In this document: piece after piece, positions 1 to 9,007 of the stretch
How the letters are laid out: each line of letters opens with the position of its first letter
How positions within the stretch are numbered: position 1 is the stretch's first letter
NCBI RefSeq assembly: GCF_011305995.1
Contig: NZ_CP049910.1
Location: 4,402,001 to 4,466,000, forward strand
DNA length: 64,000 nt
Direction: 5' to 3'
Origin: Diaphorobacter sp. HDW4A
Lineage (GTDB): Bacteria; Pseudomonadota; Gammaproteobacteria; Burkholderiales; Burkholderiaceae_C
Translations under genes and position numbers: made by a program
Notes under the pieces: model-generated
Database searches by the model: none
What the model saw: the letters and a program-made list of their open reading frames with translations, nothing else
Told to the model about the DNA's origin: nothing

Positions 1-445
1 GCAGCAGGATCGGGTGCAGCTCGTCATACGCGGGATTGGCGGGAAGCGGCTGACCGAAATCGATGAAGTTACGGTTCAGATCCACGTTCTCGTTGGTCAC
101 CCGCCGCAGAAACGAAAAACCATGCGGATTAAGCGCATGCACATACAGCACCGCAACGCCCTGCGCCCGAGCCTTCGCGCGCCACTCGTCGTCATGCAGC
201 GCAAACACCTGTACGCCACTGCCGCACAGCCCCTCCACACCATGACAGCCGCTGCTCACGATCAGCAGCCGCTCGGCATCCATCGCCCCGTCAAGCGCCA
301 CATCGACCGCCAACTCCTCGCCCTCACGCCCCTTGAGCGGATGCCGATACTGCTGCAGCGACAACCCCGCCGTCGCCACCCCGGCAATGAAGCGAGCCCG
401 CGCAAGCGCGTAGCGATCGGCGAAAGCATCCGGAATGGGGATCAT
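1..445 (-). CDS. M14-like metallopeptidase (DUF2817), N-terminal part only
   Basis: This partial gene starts at an ATG whose complement ends at 445 and runs off the left edge, so only about 148 N-terminal residues are present. I translated it by hand. It contains SGCHGVEGLCGSG, a His/Glu pair placed like the zinc ligands of M14 carboxypeptidases, then HALNPHGFSFLRR and NENVDLNRNF, all typical of DUF2817 proteins in the M14 superfamily. A GGAG lies about 10 nt upstream of the ATG. Members are predicted zinc peptidases or deacylases of unknown substrate. The C-terminal part, with the third zinc ligand and the catalytic Glu, is outside the window. Family call is good; substrate unknown. Confidence 0.75.
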   Translation of the reverse strand, partial: MIPIPDAFADRYALARARFIAGVATAGLSLQQYRHPLKGREGEELAVDVALDGAMDAERLLIVSSGCHGVEGLCGSGVQVFALHDDEWRAKARAQGVAVLYVHALNPHGFSFLRRVTNENVDLNRNFIDFGQPLPANPAYDELHPILL

Positions 446-764
446 GAGGGCGACTCCAGTTCAGAAAAGTGCGCAGCAATGATGAGTCCCAACGATGTAA
501 GCCGCATGGCAAAACAATCAACAGGGACTTCCCGTGGATGAGCTGAGCGCCTGTCTCAAGCAGCGGGCCTACGAAGCAAGCAGCGCCGTCGATCATCCAC
601 CCCATGGCATGACAGCCCCTCAGGCCAGGCGTCTCACGCGCAGACAGTACTCTCGTACGGCAGGCGTGAGCAACGACGCATGAGGTGCCGTATTGCCGCC
701 CCCGCACGACCCCCCAATCGCTGCCGCAAGGAAGCGTAGAGTCGTTTGAACACGAAAAGCAGAA
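446..764. other. Intergenic region holding structured repeat copy 1
   Basis: No credible gene lies between the M14-like gene and the amidohydrolase, both on the minus strand. The stretch holds copy 1 of the 125-nt structured repeat, 67 nt beyond the amidohydrolase stop codon, followed by the presumed promoter of the M14-like gene. Open frames crossing it have no recognisable motif. Confidence 0.6.
589..711 (-). repeat. Structured dispersed repeat, copy 1 (candidate 3'-UTR RNA element)
   Basis: First of three related elements. Outer arms at 605-622 and 681-698 pair over 18 positions with a few mismatches. Inner arms CTCACGC (633-639) and GCGTGAG (664-670) pair perfectly but differ in sequence from copies 2 and 3. 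The tip at 647-658, read on the minus strand, is GTAC-GAGA-GTAC, a GNRA tetraloop on a 4-bp helix. It begins 67 nt downstream of the stop codon of the minus-strand amidohydrolase, in the same sense. Confidence 0.75.
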
Positions 765-1973
765 TCACTTCACAGTTGGATTCGCAAGCCACTGCTGCGC
801 GAGTTCGACCCAATAAGTCGCGCCCAAAGGAATCAAATCGTCGTTGAAGTCGTAGCTTGGATTGTGCAAGGTGCATGGGCCCGCGCCATGCCCCATCTCG
901 CGGTGCGTGCCGTCGCCGTTCGCGATGAAGCAATATGCGCCGGGCTTCTCCATGAGCATGAAGGAAAAATCCTCCGCTCCCATGGTCGGTTCCTGTTCAC
1001 GCACGCTGGCTGCGCCGACGATGCCACTCATCACCTTGCGGGCGAAGTCGGCCTCGGCGGGTGAGTTGATCGTGGGCGGGTAGTTGCGGTTGAGCTCGAA
1101 CTCGCAGGTCGCGTCGAACGCGGCGCAGATATGGTCTGCCACTTGGCGCATGCGGGATTCGAGCAGGTCGAGCACCTCGATGCTGAAGGTACGCACCGTG
1201 CCCTGCATTTCGCACGAGTCGGGAACGACGTTGTTGGCCTCGCCCGCGTGGATCATGGTGACCGAGATGACACCCGCTTCAATCGGCTTCTTGTTACGGC
1301 TGATGATGTTCTGGAAAGCCTGCACCATCTGCGCGGCAATCGGCACCGGGTCGATGCCCATGTGCGGCATGGCGGCGTGGCTGCCCTTGCCGTGGATGGT
1401 GATGGTGAAGTCGTTGCTCGATGCCATGACCGGGCCGGGGCTCACCGCGAAGCAGCCGGCCGGCATGCCGGGCCAGTTGTGCATGCCGAACACCGCCTGC
1501 ATCGGGAACTGCTCGAACAGGCCGTCCTTGATCATCTCGCGCGCGCCGCCACCGCCCTCTTCGGCCGGTTGGAAGATCAGATAGACGGTGCCGTCGAAAT
1601 TGCGGTGCTGCGAGAAATACTGCGCCGCCGCGAGCAGCATGGCCGTGTGGCCGTCGTGGCCGCAGGCGTGCATCTTGCCGGTGTGCTTGCTTGCGTGCTC
1701 GAACGTGTTGAACTCCTGCATCGGCAGCGCGTCGATATCGGCACGCAGGCCGATGGCGCGGCCGTTCGCGCCGCCGTCGCGGCCCTTGACGATGCCGACC
1801 ACACCGGTCGTGCCCATGCCGCGATGAATCGGGATGCCCCATTCCGTGAGCTTGGCCGCTACCAGATCGGCCGTGCGCACTTCTTCAAAACACAGTTCGG
1901 GATGAGCGTGGATGTCGCGGCGCACGGCCGCGATGGACGCCGCCTGGGCGACGATCGAATCGATAACTTTCAT
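765..1973 (-). CDS. M20D-family amidohydrolase (hippurate hydrolase / N-acyl amino acid deacylase type)
   Basis: A 402-residue cytoplasmic metallo-amidohydrolase expected to cleave an N-acyl amino acid amide. Metal-site motifs are clear: GLRADIDALPM near residue 76, HACGHDGHT with Cys104 and His106, FQPAEEGGGG, GMHNWPG, and a late TMGAEDFSFM and LHNPSYDFND. Length fits hippurate hydrolases and HipO/AbgB-like enzymes. I chose the ATG at 1973, preceded by GGAAG, over an earlier in-frame start at 2003 that adds ten non-conserved residues. It lies 217 nt downstream of a Liv-type binding-protein gene on the same strand, suggesting use of an imported amide. The exact acyl substrate cannot be told from sequence. 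Confidence 0.88.
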   Translation of the reverse strand: MKVIDSIVAQAASIAAVRRDIHAHPELCFEEVRTADLVAAKLTEWGIPIHRGMGTTGVVGIVKGRDGGANGRAIGLRADIDALPMQEFNTFEHASKHTGKMHACGHDGHTAMLLAAAQYFSQHRNFDGTVYLIFQPAEEGGGGAREMIKDGLFEQFPMQAVFGMHNWPGMPAGCFAVSPGPVMASSNDFTITIHGKGSHAAMPHMGIDPVPIAAQMVQAFQNIISRNKKPIEAGVISVTMIHAGEANNVVPDSCEMQGTVRTFSIEVLDLLESRMRQVADHICAAFDATCEFELNRNYPPTINSPAEADFARKVMSGIVGAASVREQEPTMGAEDFSFMLMEKPGAYCFIANGDGTHREMGHGAGPCTLHNPSYDFNDDLIPLGATYWVELAQQWLANPTVK

Positions 1974-2190
1974 TTGCTGGCTTCCTTTGGGCCCGATCCA
2001 CAAAGACTGCCCCGGCCGCTGCGCACTTGAACGCGCCGCTCGACGGACATCTCAAGGGAGTCAGGCACTGGTCGAATGGACAGTCTAGCCCGCAAGCAAG
2101 ACCCGCGCCATCGGGTTCCTCCCGCCCCGGCATGGGACGGGGGAATTCGCGCACGGAGACCGGAGAAAGCCCTTTTTCCCGCTCCGCTGA

Positions 2191-3381
2191 TTACACGCGA
2201 ACCTTGCCGTCGCCTGTCAGCATTGAGAGTTCCACAAAGCGTGCCTTCGCACCCTGAGGCTGAAACGCCACCGGAAAGCCCGCGACCTGCTGGCCGTTCA
2301 GCGTATCGAGCGCTGCCACCAGCGATTCGCGCGTGAGCTTGCCATTGCTGGCCCCACGGCGCAACCCTTCCGACAGAATCCGCGCGGCGAGAAACCCTTC
2401 CATCGCCGAGTAGTTCGGCTGCAGGTTCTTGCCGCCCTTGCCGAGCACCGCCAGAAACTCGCGGGTGACCGGGTGCGTGGTCTTGAACGGCGATGGCACG
2501 ACTTGTGTCACCACCACGCCTTCGGCCTCCTTGCCGAGTGCGTTCGACAACGCCGATGTGCCGACAAACGAAACGTTGTAGAACTGGCCGCCGTAGCCCG
2601 CAGCGCGCGCCTCGCGCACAAAACCCGCGCTCGCCGAATAGGTGGTCACCTGCACGATCACGTCGGGCTTCTGGGCGACCAGCTTCTGCACAGCGCCTTT
2701 CACGTCGGCGGAGTTGCGCTCGACCGTGGCCGTCGCCACGGGGCTTAAGGCATGCTGCGCGAGCGCCTCAGTCACCCCCTCCAGCCCCGATTGGCCATAA
2801 CCGTCGTTCTGGTAGAACACCGCAATCTTTTTGAGCCCCAGACCGATGAGCTGACGCACCATCAGCGCAGTCTCGTCCGCATAGGAGGCACGCACGTTGA
2901 ACACCAATTGACGCAGGTTTGGCTGCCGCAGCGCCTGCGAGCCGGTCAGCGGCGCAAACAGTGGAATCTTCTCCTGCTGCACCTGCGGCAACGAGGCGAC
3001 GCTGGTGGGGGTGCCCACATAGCCGAACAGCGCGAACACGTCATCCTTGATAAAGCGCTGGGTATTAGCAGCGCAGCGCTCGGGTTCGTAGCCATCGTCA
3101 AGCACGCGAATGCGCACCTCGCGGCCATTGATACCGCCACGCGCATTCAGATCATCGAAAAACAGCTGTGCACCTTGGTGATACTGAATTCCCAGCTCGC
3201 CTGAAAAGCCGGTCAGCGCGCAGGACTGGCCCAGCACAATGGCACCAGAATCCTGCGCTCGCACCGAAGGCACAAATCCGGCCGCGGCCGTTGCCACAAC
3301 GGATGCCACAAACTGTCTGCGGCCGACATGGGCTGCACCGGCCACTGGCCCTATCGAAGCCAACTTACTGCTGTGAATCAT
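2191..3381 (-). CDS. ABC transporter substrate-binding protein, Leu/Ile/Val-binding (LivK-like) family
   Basis: A 396-residue periplasmic binding protein of type 1 fold (Peripla_BP_6). The N-terminus carries a Tat-like signal, GRRQFVASVVATAAAGF followed by VRAQD. The mature part begins IVLGQSCALTGFSGELG and includes GGINGREVRIRVLDDGYEP, the usual ligand-site opening of the family. The ATG at 3381 is preceded by GGGGAAG; an earlier in-frame start at 3519 would place 46 unlikely residues before the signal. No permease or ATPase genes adjoin it, so it is an orphan receptor, perhaps serving another Liv system such as that at 56.9-61.7 kb. The amidohydrolase downstream may use the ligand. Confidence 0.87.
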   Translation of the reverse strand: MIHSSKLASIGPVAGAAHVGRRQFVASVVATAAAGFVPSVRAQDSGAIVLGQSCALTGFSGELGIQYHQGAQLFFDDLNARGGINGREVRIRVLDDGYEPERCAANTQRFIKDDVFALFGYVGTPTSVASLPQVQQEKIPLFAPLTGSQALRQPNLRQLVFNVRASYADETALMVRQLIGLGLKKIAVFYQNDGYGQSGLEGVTEALAQHALSPVATATVERNSADVKGAVQKLVAQKPDVIVQVTTYSASAGFVREARAAGYGGQFYNVSFVGTSALSNALGKEAEGVVVTQVVPSPFKTTHPVTREFLAVLGKGGKNLQPNYSAMEGFLAARILSEGLRRGASNGKLTRESLVAALDTLNGQQVAGFPVAFQPQGAKARFVELSMLTGDGKVRV

Positions 3382-3741
3382 CGTCTTCCCCTGCGTGAAT
3401 ACCCAGTTCATCCCGACAACACCCTCTCCAGCCCTCGAAAAAGACTCTGCGCGAACCCGAACCCGGTCGACGCATGCTGGCCCATCGATTCGTGCAGAAG
3501 ACCCCAATGCATTCCGCATGACTGCCCTGAACGGTCATCGACCGCCAACGAACACCATGGAAACGCGCTAGAGTGCTCTGTCTCGCAATATGCCCAGCCG
3601 GTTTTCAAAAAACCACCGGGGCAAACCGCCGGATTGACTGTTATCAGAGAACGTATAGAAATTTAACAAATTGTCAAAAATCTAACCTGTTTCGCGAACA
3701 ACAGTAAGTATTCACCCCCGATTTTTGTGACGACCTGAAAC
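3382..3741. other. Divergent promoter region, no gene
   Basis: This stretch separates the minus-strand binding protein from the plus-strand molybdopterin enzyme and should hold both promoters. The right half (3640-3720) is distinctly AT-rich and is the likelier promoter for the oxidoreductase. I see no perfect FNR or other named operator. Small open frames here show no conserved motif. Confidence 0.45.
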
Positions 3742-5826
3742 ATGCAGCATCACAACAACACAGTCAGCACCGTGAAAGGTGCCTGCCCTCACGACTGCCC
3801 CGACACCTGTGCGCTGGTCACCACCGTGATCGACGGCGTCGCCACCAAAGTGAACGGCAATCCGGATCACCCGTTCACCGGCGGCGTGCTCTGCGCCAAA
3901 GTCAGCAAGTATGCCGAACGCACCTATCACGCTGAGCGCGTACTGCAGCCGCTCAAACGCGTGGGCCCCAAAGGCAGTGGCCAGTTCGTTGCTGTCTCGT
4001 GGGACGAGGCACTGACCGACATCGCCACGCACCTGCACCGCATCGCCGAGAGCAACCCCGAGGCCGTTCTGCCCTACAGCTACGCGGGCACCATGGGCAT
4101 GGTGCAGGGCGAGAGCATGGACCGCCGCTTCTTTCACCAACTCGGCGCGTCGCTGCTCGACCGCACCATCTGCTCGTCGGCTGGTGGAGAGGCGCTGCTG
4201 CACACCTACGGCGGCAAGCTTGGCATGCGCGTAGAGTTCTATGCCGAGAGCAAGTTGATCCTCATCTGGGGCAGCAACAGCATCGGCAGCAACCTGCATT
4301 TCTGGCGCTTCGCGCAGGAGGCCAAGCGCAACGGCGCGCGCCTCGTCTGCATCGACCCGCGCAAGACCGAAACTGCCGACAAATGCCACGAGCATCTGCA
4401 GTTGCTGCCAGGCACCGACGCGGCGCTGGCACTCGCGCTGATGCATGAGCTCATCCAGAACGACTGGCTCGACCACGACTACATCGCGCGCCACACGCTC
4501 GGCTGGGGCGAACTCAAGGAGCGCGCGCTGCAGTGGCCGCCCGAACGCGCCGCCGAGGTCTGCGGCCTGCCCGTCGAGCAGATCCGCCAGCTCGCACGCG
4601 ACTACGGCACCACGCCGCAGGCCGCGATCCGCGTGAACTACGGCGTACAGCGCGCACGCGGCGGCGGCAACGCGATCCGCGCGATCGCCTGCCTGCCCGC
4701 ACTGGTCGGTGCATGGCGGCACCGTGCGGGCGGGTTGCTGCTGTCGTCATCCGGCATCTACCCGTTCAAGCGCGCCGCTCTACAGCGCCCCGACCTGCTG
4801 GGCGAGCGCTGCCCGCGCACCATCAACATGAGCACTATCGGCGACGCATTGTTGCATCCCGGTGATGCAAATTTCGGACCGAAGGTCGAGGCCATCGTGG
4901 TCTACAACAGCAACCCGGTCGCCGTCGCGCCCGAGTCGCACAAGGTCGCCAAAGGCTTTGCTCGCGAGGACCTGTTCACCGTCGTGCTCGAACACTTCAT
5001 GACCGACACGGCCGACCTCGCCGACTACGTGCTACCCGCCACCACTCAGCTCGAACACTGGGACATCCACGGCAGCTACGGCCACACCGACGTCCTGCTC
5101 AACCGCCCCGCCATCGCACCAGAAGGCGAGGCACGCAGCAACGCGCGCATCTTCCGCGATCTGGCTGCGCAGATGGCGAAGCTCAGTCCCGCCTTCTCCG
5201 CACCCCATTTCCACGACGACGACGAGGCCCTGTGCCGCGCAGCCATCGCCGGAACGAATGTCGACTACGACCAGCTGCTGGCTCAGGGCTTCGCGAGCCT
5301 GGCCGTGCCAGACGCGCCATTTGCCGAAGGCGGCTTCCAGACGCCATCGGGCAAATGCGAATTCACGAGTGCGCGCCTCACCGCACTGGGCGTCAATCCC
5401 TTGCCCGATCACATTCCCAACTACGAACTGCCGAACGCCGACGCACGCTACCCGCTCGCGATGATCTCCCCACCCGCGCGCAACTTTCTCAATTCGACCT
5501 TCGTGAACGTGAAGAGCCTGCGCAACAGCGAAGGCCGCCCGCTGCTGGAAATCCACCCCGACGACGCCGCGCCCCGCGCGATTGCCGACGGCGACCTGCT
5601 GCGCGTGCACAACGCACGCGGCGAACATGTCTGCCACGCCAGCATCAACGGCCGCGCACGCAAGGGCGTGGTTGTGGGCCTCGGCATCTGGTGGCGCAAG
5701 AATGGCGAGAACGGAACCAACGTGAACGAACTCACCCACCAGCGGCTCACGGACATCGGACGCGGTCCTTGTTTTTATGACTGTGCGGTGCAGGTGGAAA
5801 AATGCACAGAGGCAGCGCCTCGGTAA
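3742..5826 (+). CDS. Molybdopterin-dependent oxidoreductase (DMSO reductase superfamily)
   Basis: A 694-residue molybdenum enzyme. The N-terminus has the [4Fe-4S] motif CPHDCPDTC (Cys15, Cys19, Cys23) completed by Cys51. Molybdopterin-binding features follow: LIWGSNSIGSNLHFWRF, VCIDPRKTETADKCHEHL, and a C-terminal molydopterin-dinucleotide-binding region (LLEIHPDDAAPRAIADGDLLRVHNARG). No Tat signal is visible, so it is probably cytoplasmic. A Cys at 144 in TICSSAGGEA is a candidate Mo-ligand region. It stands alone without partner subunits. Soluble homologues are often annotated formate dehydrogenase-like, but substrate is not deducible here. There is no in-frame TGA, so no selenocysteine. 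Confidence 0.85.
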   Translation: MQHHNNTVSTVKGACPHDCPDTCALVTTVIDGVATKVNGNPDHPFTGGVLCAKVSKYAERTYHAERVLQPLKRVGPKGSGQFVAVSWDEALTDIATHLHRIAESNPEAVLPYSYAGTMGMVQGESMDRRFFHQLGASLLDRTICSSAGGEALLHTYGGKLGMRVEFYAESKLILIWGSNSIGSNLHFWRFAQEAKRNGARLVCIDPRKTETADKCHEHLQLLPGTDAALALALMHELIQNDWLDHDYIARHTLGWGELKERALQWPPERAAEVCGLPVEQIRQLARDYGTTPQAAIRVNYGVQRARGGGNAIRAIACLPALVGAWRHRAGGLLLSSSGIYPFKRAALQRPDLLGERCPRTINMSTIGDALLHPGDANFGPKVEAIVVYNSNPVAVAPESHKVAKGFAREDLFTVVLEHFMTDTADLADYVLPATTQLEHWDIHGSYGHTDVLLNRPAIAPEGEARSNARIFRDLAAQMAKLSPAFSAPHFHDDDEALCRAAIAGTNVDYDQLLAQGFASLAVPDAPFAEGGFQTPSGKCEFTSARLTALGVNPLPDHIPNYELPNADARYPLAMISPPARNFLNSTFVNVKSLRNSEGRPLLEIHPDDAAPRAIADGDLLRVHNARGEHVCHASINGRARKGVVVGLGIWWRKNGENGTNVNELTHQRLTDIGRGPCFYDCAVQVEKCTEAAPR

Positions 5827-5830
5827 CCCG

Positions 5831-6814
5831 TCAGTCCAGTTTCACACCCGTGGCCTTGATGATCGGGCCCCAGCGCTTGGCCTCGGCGCGGGCCATGGCG
5901 TGGAATTGTTCGGACGTGCCCGCGAGCGATTCCATGCCGTAGTCCTGCAGGCGCTTGACTACATCGGGCGACGCCAGTGCCTTGTTGAGTTCGGTGTTGA
6001 GCCGCTTCGTGATGTCAGCGGAAAGACCGGCCGGTGCGAGCATGCCCTGGAATGCGTAGACCTCGGTCTCCTTCACACCAACCTCGGCGAGCGTCGGCAC
6101 GTCGGGCAGCAGGGGCGCGCGTTTGCCCGAGCCGATGGCGAGCGCCTTCACCTTGCCGGACTGGATGACCGACAGCCCCGCCGCGAGGTCGAGGAACATG
6201 CAGGGCACCTGTCCGCCCATGACGTCCTGCACGGCTGGTGCCGCGCCGCGATACGGGATGTGGGTGAGGAAGGTCTTGGTGCGGAACTTGAACATCTCCA
6301 TCGCAAGGTGATGCGGCGACCCATTGCCGGGCGATGCGTAATTGACTTTGCCCGGATTGGCGCGCACATAGGCCAGGAAATCGTTGAAGGTCTGGCCTTC
6401 CTTGAAGTTCGGATTCACCACCAGCACGAGCGGAAAGCGCGTGAGCCCGCCGACGTAGGTGAAGTCCTTTTCGGGATGAAAGGGCAGCTTGGTGAACAGA
6501 TATTCGTTATAGGCCAGCACGGCGTTGTCGGCCGAGAGCACGGTATAGCCATCGGGCTTGGCCGTGGCCACCAGTTGTGCGCCGATGTTGGTCGATGCGC
6601 CGGGCCGGTTGTCCACAATGATCTGCTGGCCGAGCGCCACTCGCATGGCCTCGGCGACCGCACGCGCCAGCACGTCGGTGCCGCCACCCGCCGGATAGGG
6701 CACGACCCAGCGTATCGGCTGGTTCGGGTACACCGCCTGCGCGCGCACGAAGGGTGCCGCGAAAGCCGCTCCTGCGGCGGCGAGGGTGTGTTGGAGCAGT
6801 TGTCTGCGCTGCAT
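5831..6814 (-). CDS. Bug-family tripartite tricarboxylate transporter substrate-binding protein
   Basis: A 327-residue periplasmic receptor of the TctC/Bug family, very expanded in Comamonadaceae and Burkholderiales. It opens with a signal peptide (MQRRQLLQHTLAAAGAAFAAPFVRAQ) and continues YPNQPIRWVVPYPAGGGTDVLAR, the diagnostic Bug loop, then IIVDNRPGASTNIGAQLVA and a second loop YRGAAPAVQDVMGGQVPCMF. No TctA/TctB membrane genes are adjacent, the rule for orphan Bug proteins. It ends only 4 nt from the convergent oxidoreductase. Ligand, probably a carboxylate or related small molecule, cannot be predicted. Confidence 0.92.
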   Translation of the reverse strand: MQRRQLLQHTLAAAGAAFAAPFVRAQAVYPNQPIRWVVPYPAGGGTDVLARAVAEAMRVALGQQIIVDNRPGASTNIGAQLVATAKPDGYTVLSADNAVLAYNEYLFTKLPFHPEKDFTYVGGLTRFPLVLVVNPNFKEGQTFNDFLAYVRANPGKVNYASPGNGSPHHLAMEMFKFRTKTFLTHIPYRGAAPAVQDVMGGQVPCMFLDLAAGLSVIQSGKVKALAIGSGKRAPLLPDVPTLAEVGVKETEVYAFQGMLAPAGLSADITKRLNTELNKALASPDVVKRLQDYGMESLAGTSEQFHAMARAEAKRWGPIIKATGVKLD

Positions 6815-6882
6815 TGTCTTGTCTCCTTTGTTGTCGATGATTCGTTCTTTGGATTCGTTCTTCTAATCTGGTTTTGGTCGGC

Positions 6883-7890
6883 TCATTCGCTGCTCACCGA
6901 CTTTGCCGATGCTGGAGGAAACTCCACCCGCGTCACCGTGAAGCCCTGCTTGCGCAGCAAGGTCGGCAGACCTTTCGGGCCGCTCATGTGCAGCGCGCCC
7001 ACGGCTGCGAACAGAGATTTCCCGAACGCGATTTCGGCGGTGATCGCTCGTGCAATACCGGGGTTGCGGCCTTCGACCATGCGTTCGTACTCGCGCCGCT
7101 CCGCTTGCGTGTTCACACACTCGCACCATTGAACATAGCTTTCCAGCAGCCGCATGCGGCCATCAGACCATGCGTGCGCCAGCGTACTCACCACCACCGG
7201 AGCGTCCTTGCGTTCGAGCTGATCGAGTCCCGTGGTGACCGTCTCCAACACTTTCTCAGGGTCATCGGAAACCAGTTCGCGGACTTGCGTTTCCACGTTT
7301 TCCAAAGCGATCACCGGTTTCTTCATGCCCGTCGCCAGCCCCGCCAGCATGAGATCGATTCCGTAAGCGGGATCCAGTCCTTCGCGCCGCGCAATCATTG
7401 AGGCCAATGTAAGCACCTGCGCATCCGGGCGCATCGCGTCCACCCCTGCGTCCAGGCATTCGCGCTGTTTCAATCGGTCGAGACGATACTGCAGCGCTGG
7501 CGGCAGTGGTTTCGCGCCCGGCTTGGCCTGCATGGCCGACATGAGGGCCTCCAATACCGTGGGGTCCAGTATGTTGAGTTCCAGCGCCAGCGCATCTGAG
7601 TCGCGCAACGCCTTCATCACCGTCGGTCCGGGAACCATCCACTGCGATTGCGCAATGTGAATCGTGCCATAGAGCCAACTTGTGCGCCCCTCTTTTTCCA
7701 CACGCCAAAGCAGCCCACGATCACGCGCAGTGCGCATCTGCGCCTGCAGGGTGGCCACGTTGGGCATCTGTGCCGTTGGCGGGCAGTTGACTGCCGCGCT
7801 GGATGCGTCCTGCGCATGCACTGCACCGACCGCCACGGGAAACAGCGCCGCGATCAGCAGCGCTTTGAGTTGTCTGATCGATGCGCGCAT
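6883..7890 (-). CDS. TraB/GumN family protein
   Basis: A 335-residue exported protein of the TraB/GumN (PF01963) family, whose members are thought to be metal-dependent proteases related to TIKI. The signal peptide is MRASIRQLKALLIAALFPVAVG. Family hallmarks are LYGTIHIAQSQW early and VGALHMSGPKGLPTLLRKQGF near the C-terminus, the paired GxxH and GxLHxxGxxG motifs. The ATG at 7890 gives a clean signal peptide and avoids overlap with the neighbour ending at 7916; an in-frame start at 7950 is less likely. It follows the FAH-family gene on the same strand. Physiological role unknown. Confidence 0.85.
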   Translation of the reverse strand: MRASIRQLKALLIAALFPVAVGAVHAQDASSAAVNCPPTAQMPNVATLQAQMRTARDRGLLWRVEKEGRTSWLYGTIHIAQSQWMVPGPTVMKALRDSDALALELNILDPTVLEALMSAMQAKPGAKPLPPALQYRLDRLKQRECLDAGVDAMRPDAQVLTLASMIARREGLDPAYGIDLMLAGLATGMKKPVIALENVETQVRELVSDDPEKVLETVTTGLDQLERKDAPVVVSTLAHAWSDGRMRLLESYVQWCECVNTQAERREYERMVEGRNPGIARAITAEIAFGKSLFAAVGALHMSGPKGLPTLLRKQGFTVTRVEFPPASAKSVSSE

Positions 7891-7915
7891 GTGCAGCAGT
7901 CTTTCAAGAATGAAA

Positions 7916-8905
7916 TCAGGTTGCGGCCGGATCAGCAATCGCCTGCTCAATGGCGCCGAACAGGCTCTGGCCCGCCTTGTTCTTCATCTCGATGCGGATG
8001 GTGTCGCCGAACTTCATGAACTCGGTCTTGGGTGTGCCGTCCTGAATGGTTTCGATGCAGCGCTTCTCGGCGATGCAGGAGTAGCCCTTGGACCAGTCCT
8101 TGTTGCTCACCGTGCCGCTGCCCACGACGGAGCCCGCGCGCACGTTGCGCGTCTTGCAGATGTGGGCGATGAGCTGGCCGAAGTGGAACGTCATCTCCGG
8201 ACCCGCCTCGCACATGCCCACGCGGCGGCCGTTCCAAGTCGACTGCAGCGTGAGGTTCACCCGGCCCTTGTCCCAGGCATCGCCCAGCTCGTCGAGCGTG
8301 ATCGCGACCGGGCTGAACGCCGTCGCCGGTTTGCTCTGGAAAAAGCCGAAACCCTTGGCCAGCTCGGCCGGGATCAGATTGCGCAGGCTCACATCATTGG
8401 CCAGCATCATCAGGCGGATGCCGTCGAGTGCCTGCTCGGGCGTCGCGCCCATCTTCACGTCACCGGTCACCACGGCGATCTCGGCTTCGAAGTCGATGCC
8501 CATGGCCTCGCTCGGCACCACCACATCGTCACACGGGCCAATGAAGTCATCGCTGCCGCCCTGATACATCAGCGGGTCAATGTAGAAACTCTCGGGGACC
8601 TCGGCGTTGCGCGCTTTGCGCACCAACTCCACATGGTTGATGTAGGCCGAGCCGTCCGCCCACTGATAGGCACGCGGCAACGGGGCCATGCATTGCGTGG
8701 GATCGAACGGAAACGCGTGACGTCCACGCCCCGCATTGAGCTGCACGGACAAGTCCTGCAACTGCGGCGAGATGAAGTTCCAGTCATCCATCACCTGCTG
8801 AAGGCGATCGGCAATGCCCGTCGCATAATGTGCCGAGCTCAGGTCACGTGAGACCACGACGAGCTGTCCGTCACGCGAACCGTCTTTGTAGGTGGCTAGT
8901 TTCAT
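7916..8905 (-). CDS. Fumarylacetoacetate hydrolase family protein
   Basis: A 329-residue cytoplasmic enzyme of the FAH superfamily, which hydrolyses C-C bonds of 2-oxo or 1,3-dicarbonyl acids with Mg2+ or Ca2+. It starts MKLATYKDGSRDGQLVVVS, as in long-form FAH proteins. Metal-site acids appear in GIDFEAEIAVVTGDV (ExE), followed by a downstream Asp in ANDVSLRNLIP, and VGSGTVSNKD is the typical late motif. It is divergent from an IclR-family regulator at 9008, a common pairing in aromatic acid catabolism. Its role is probably the terminal hydrolysis of a ring-cleavage product, possibly fumarylacetoacetate from homogentisate. No homogentisate dioxygenase is in the window. Confidence 0.87.
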   Translation of the reverse strand: MKLATYKDGSRDGQLVVVSRDLSSAHYATGIADRLQQVMDDWNFISPQLQDLSVQLNAGRGRHAFPFDPTQCMAPLPRAYQWADGSAYINHVELVRKARNAEVPESFYIDPLMYQGGSDDFIGPCDDVVVPSEAMGIDFEAEIAVVTGDVKMGATPEQALDGIRLMMLANDVSLRNLIPAELAKGFGFFQSKPATAFSPVAITLDELGDAWDKGRVNLTLQSTWNGRRVGMCEAGPEMTFHFGQLIAHICKTRNVRAGSVVGSGTVSNKDWSKGYSCIAEKRCIETIQDGTPKTEFMKFGDTIRIEMKNKAGQSLFGAIEQAIADPAAT

Positions 8906-8963
8906 GGCGGTGAATTTCCTCCAATTTTCAACAAATCGCGCCAGCCACGCCCAGCATGAATTA

Positions 8964-8997
8964 CGATTCGTGAAATTGATTTAACAAACAAGAATCG
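8964..8997. promoter_or_regulatory. Inverted repeat between FAH gene and IclR regulator, candidate operator
   Basis: The 102-bp divergent promoter contains CGATTC at 8964-8969 and its complement GAATCG at 8992-8997 with an AT-rich spacer. IclR regulators usually bind palindromes in the intergenic region they share with their target, so this is a reasonable candidate. The spacing is longer than a classical 15-bp IclR box, so confidence is low. Confidence 0.35.
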
Positions 8998-9007
8998 CAA
9001 AATTCTA

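Noticed and set aside
3742..5826. Selenocysteine in the molybdopterin enzyme
   Set aside because: The frame has no internal TGA; a Cys is present in the candidate region.
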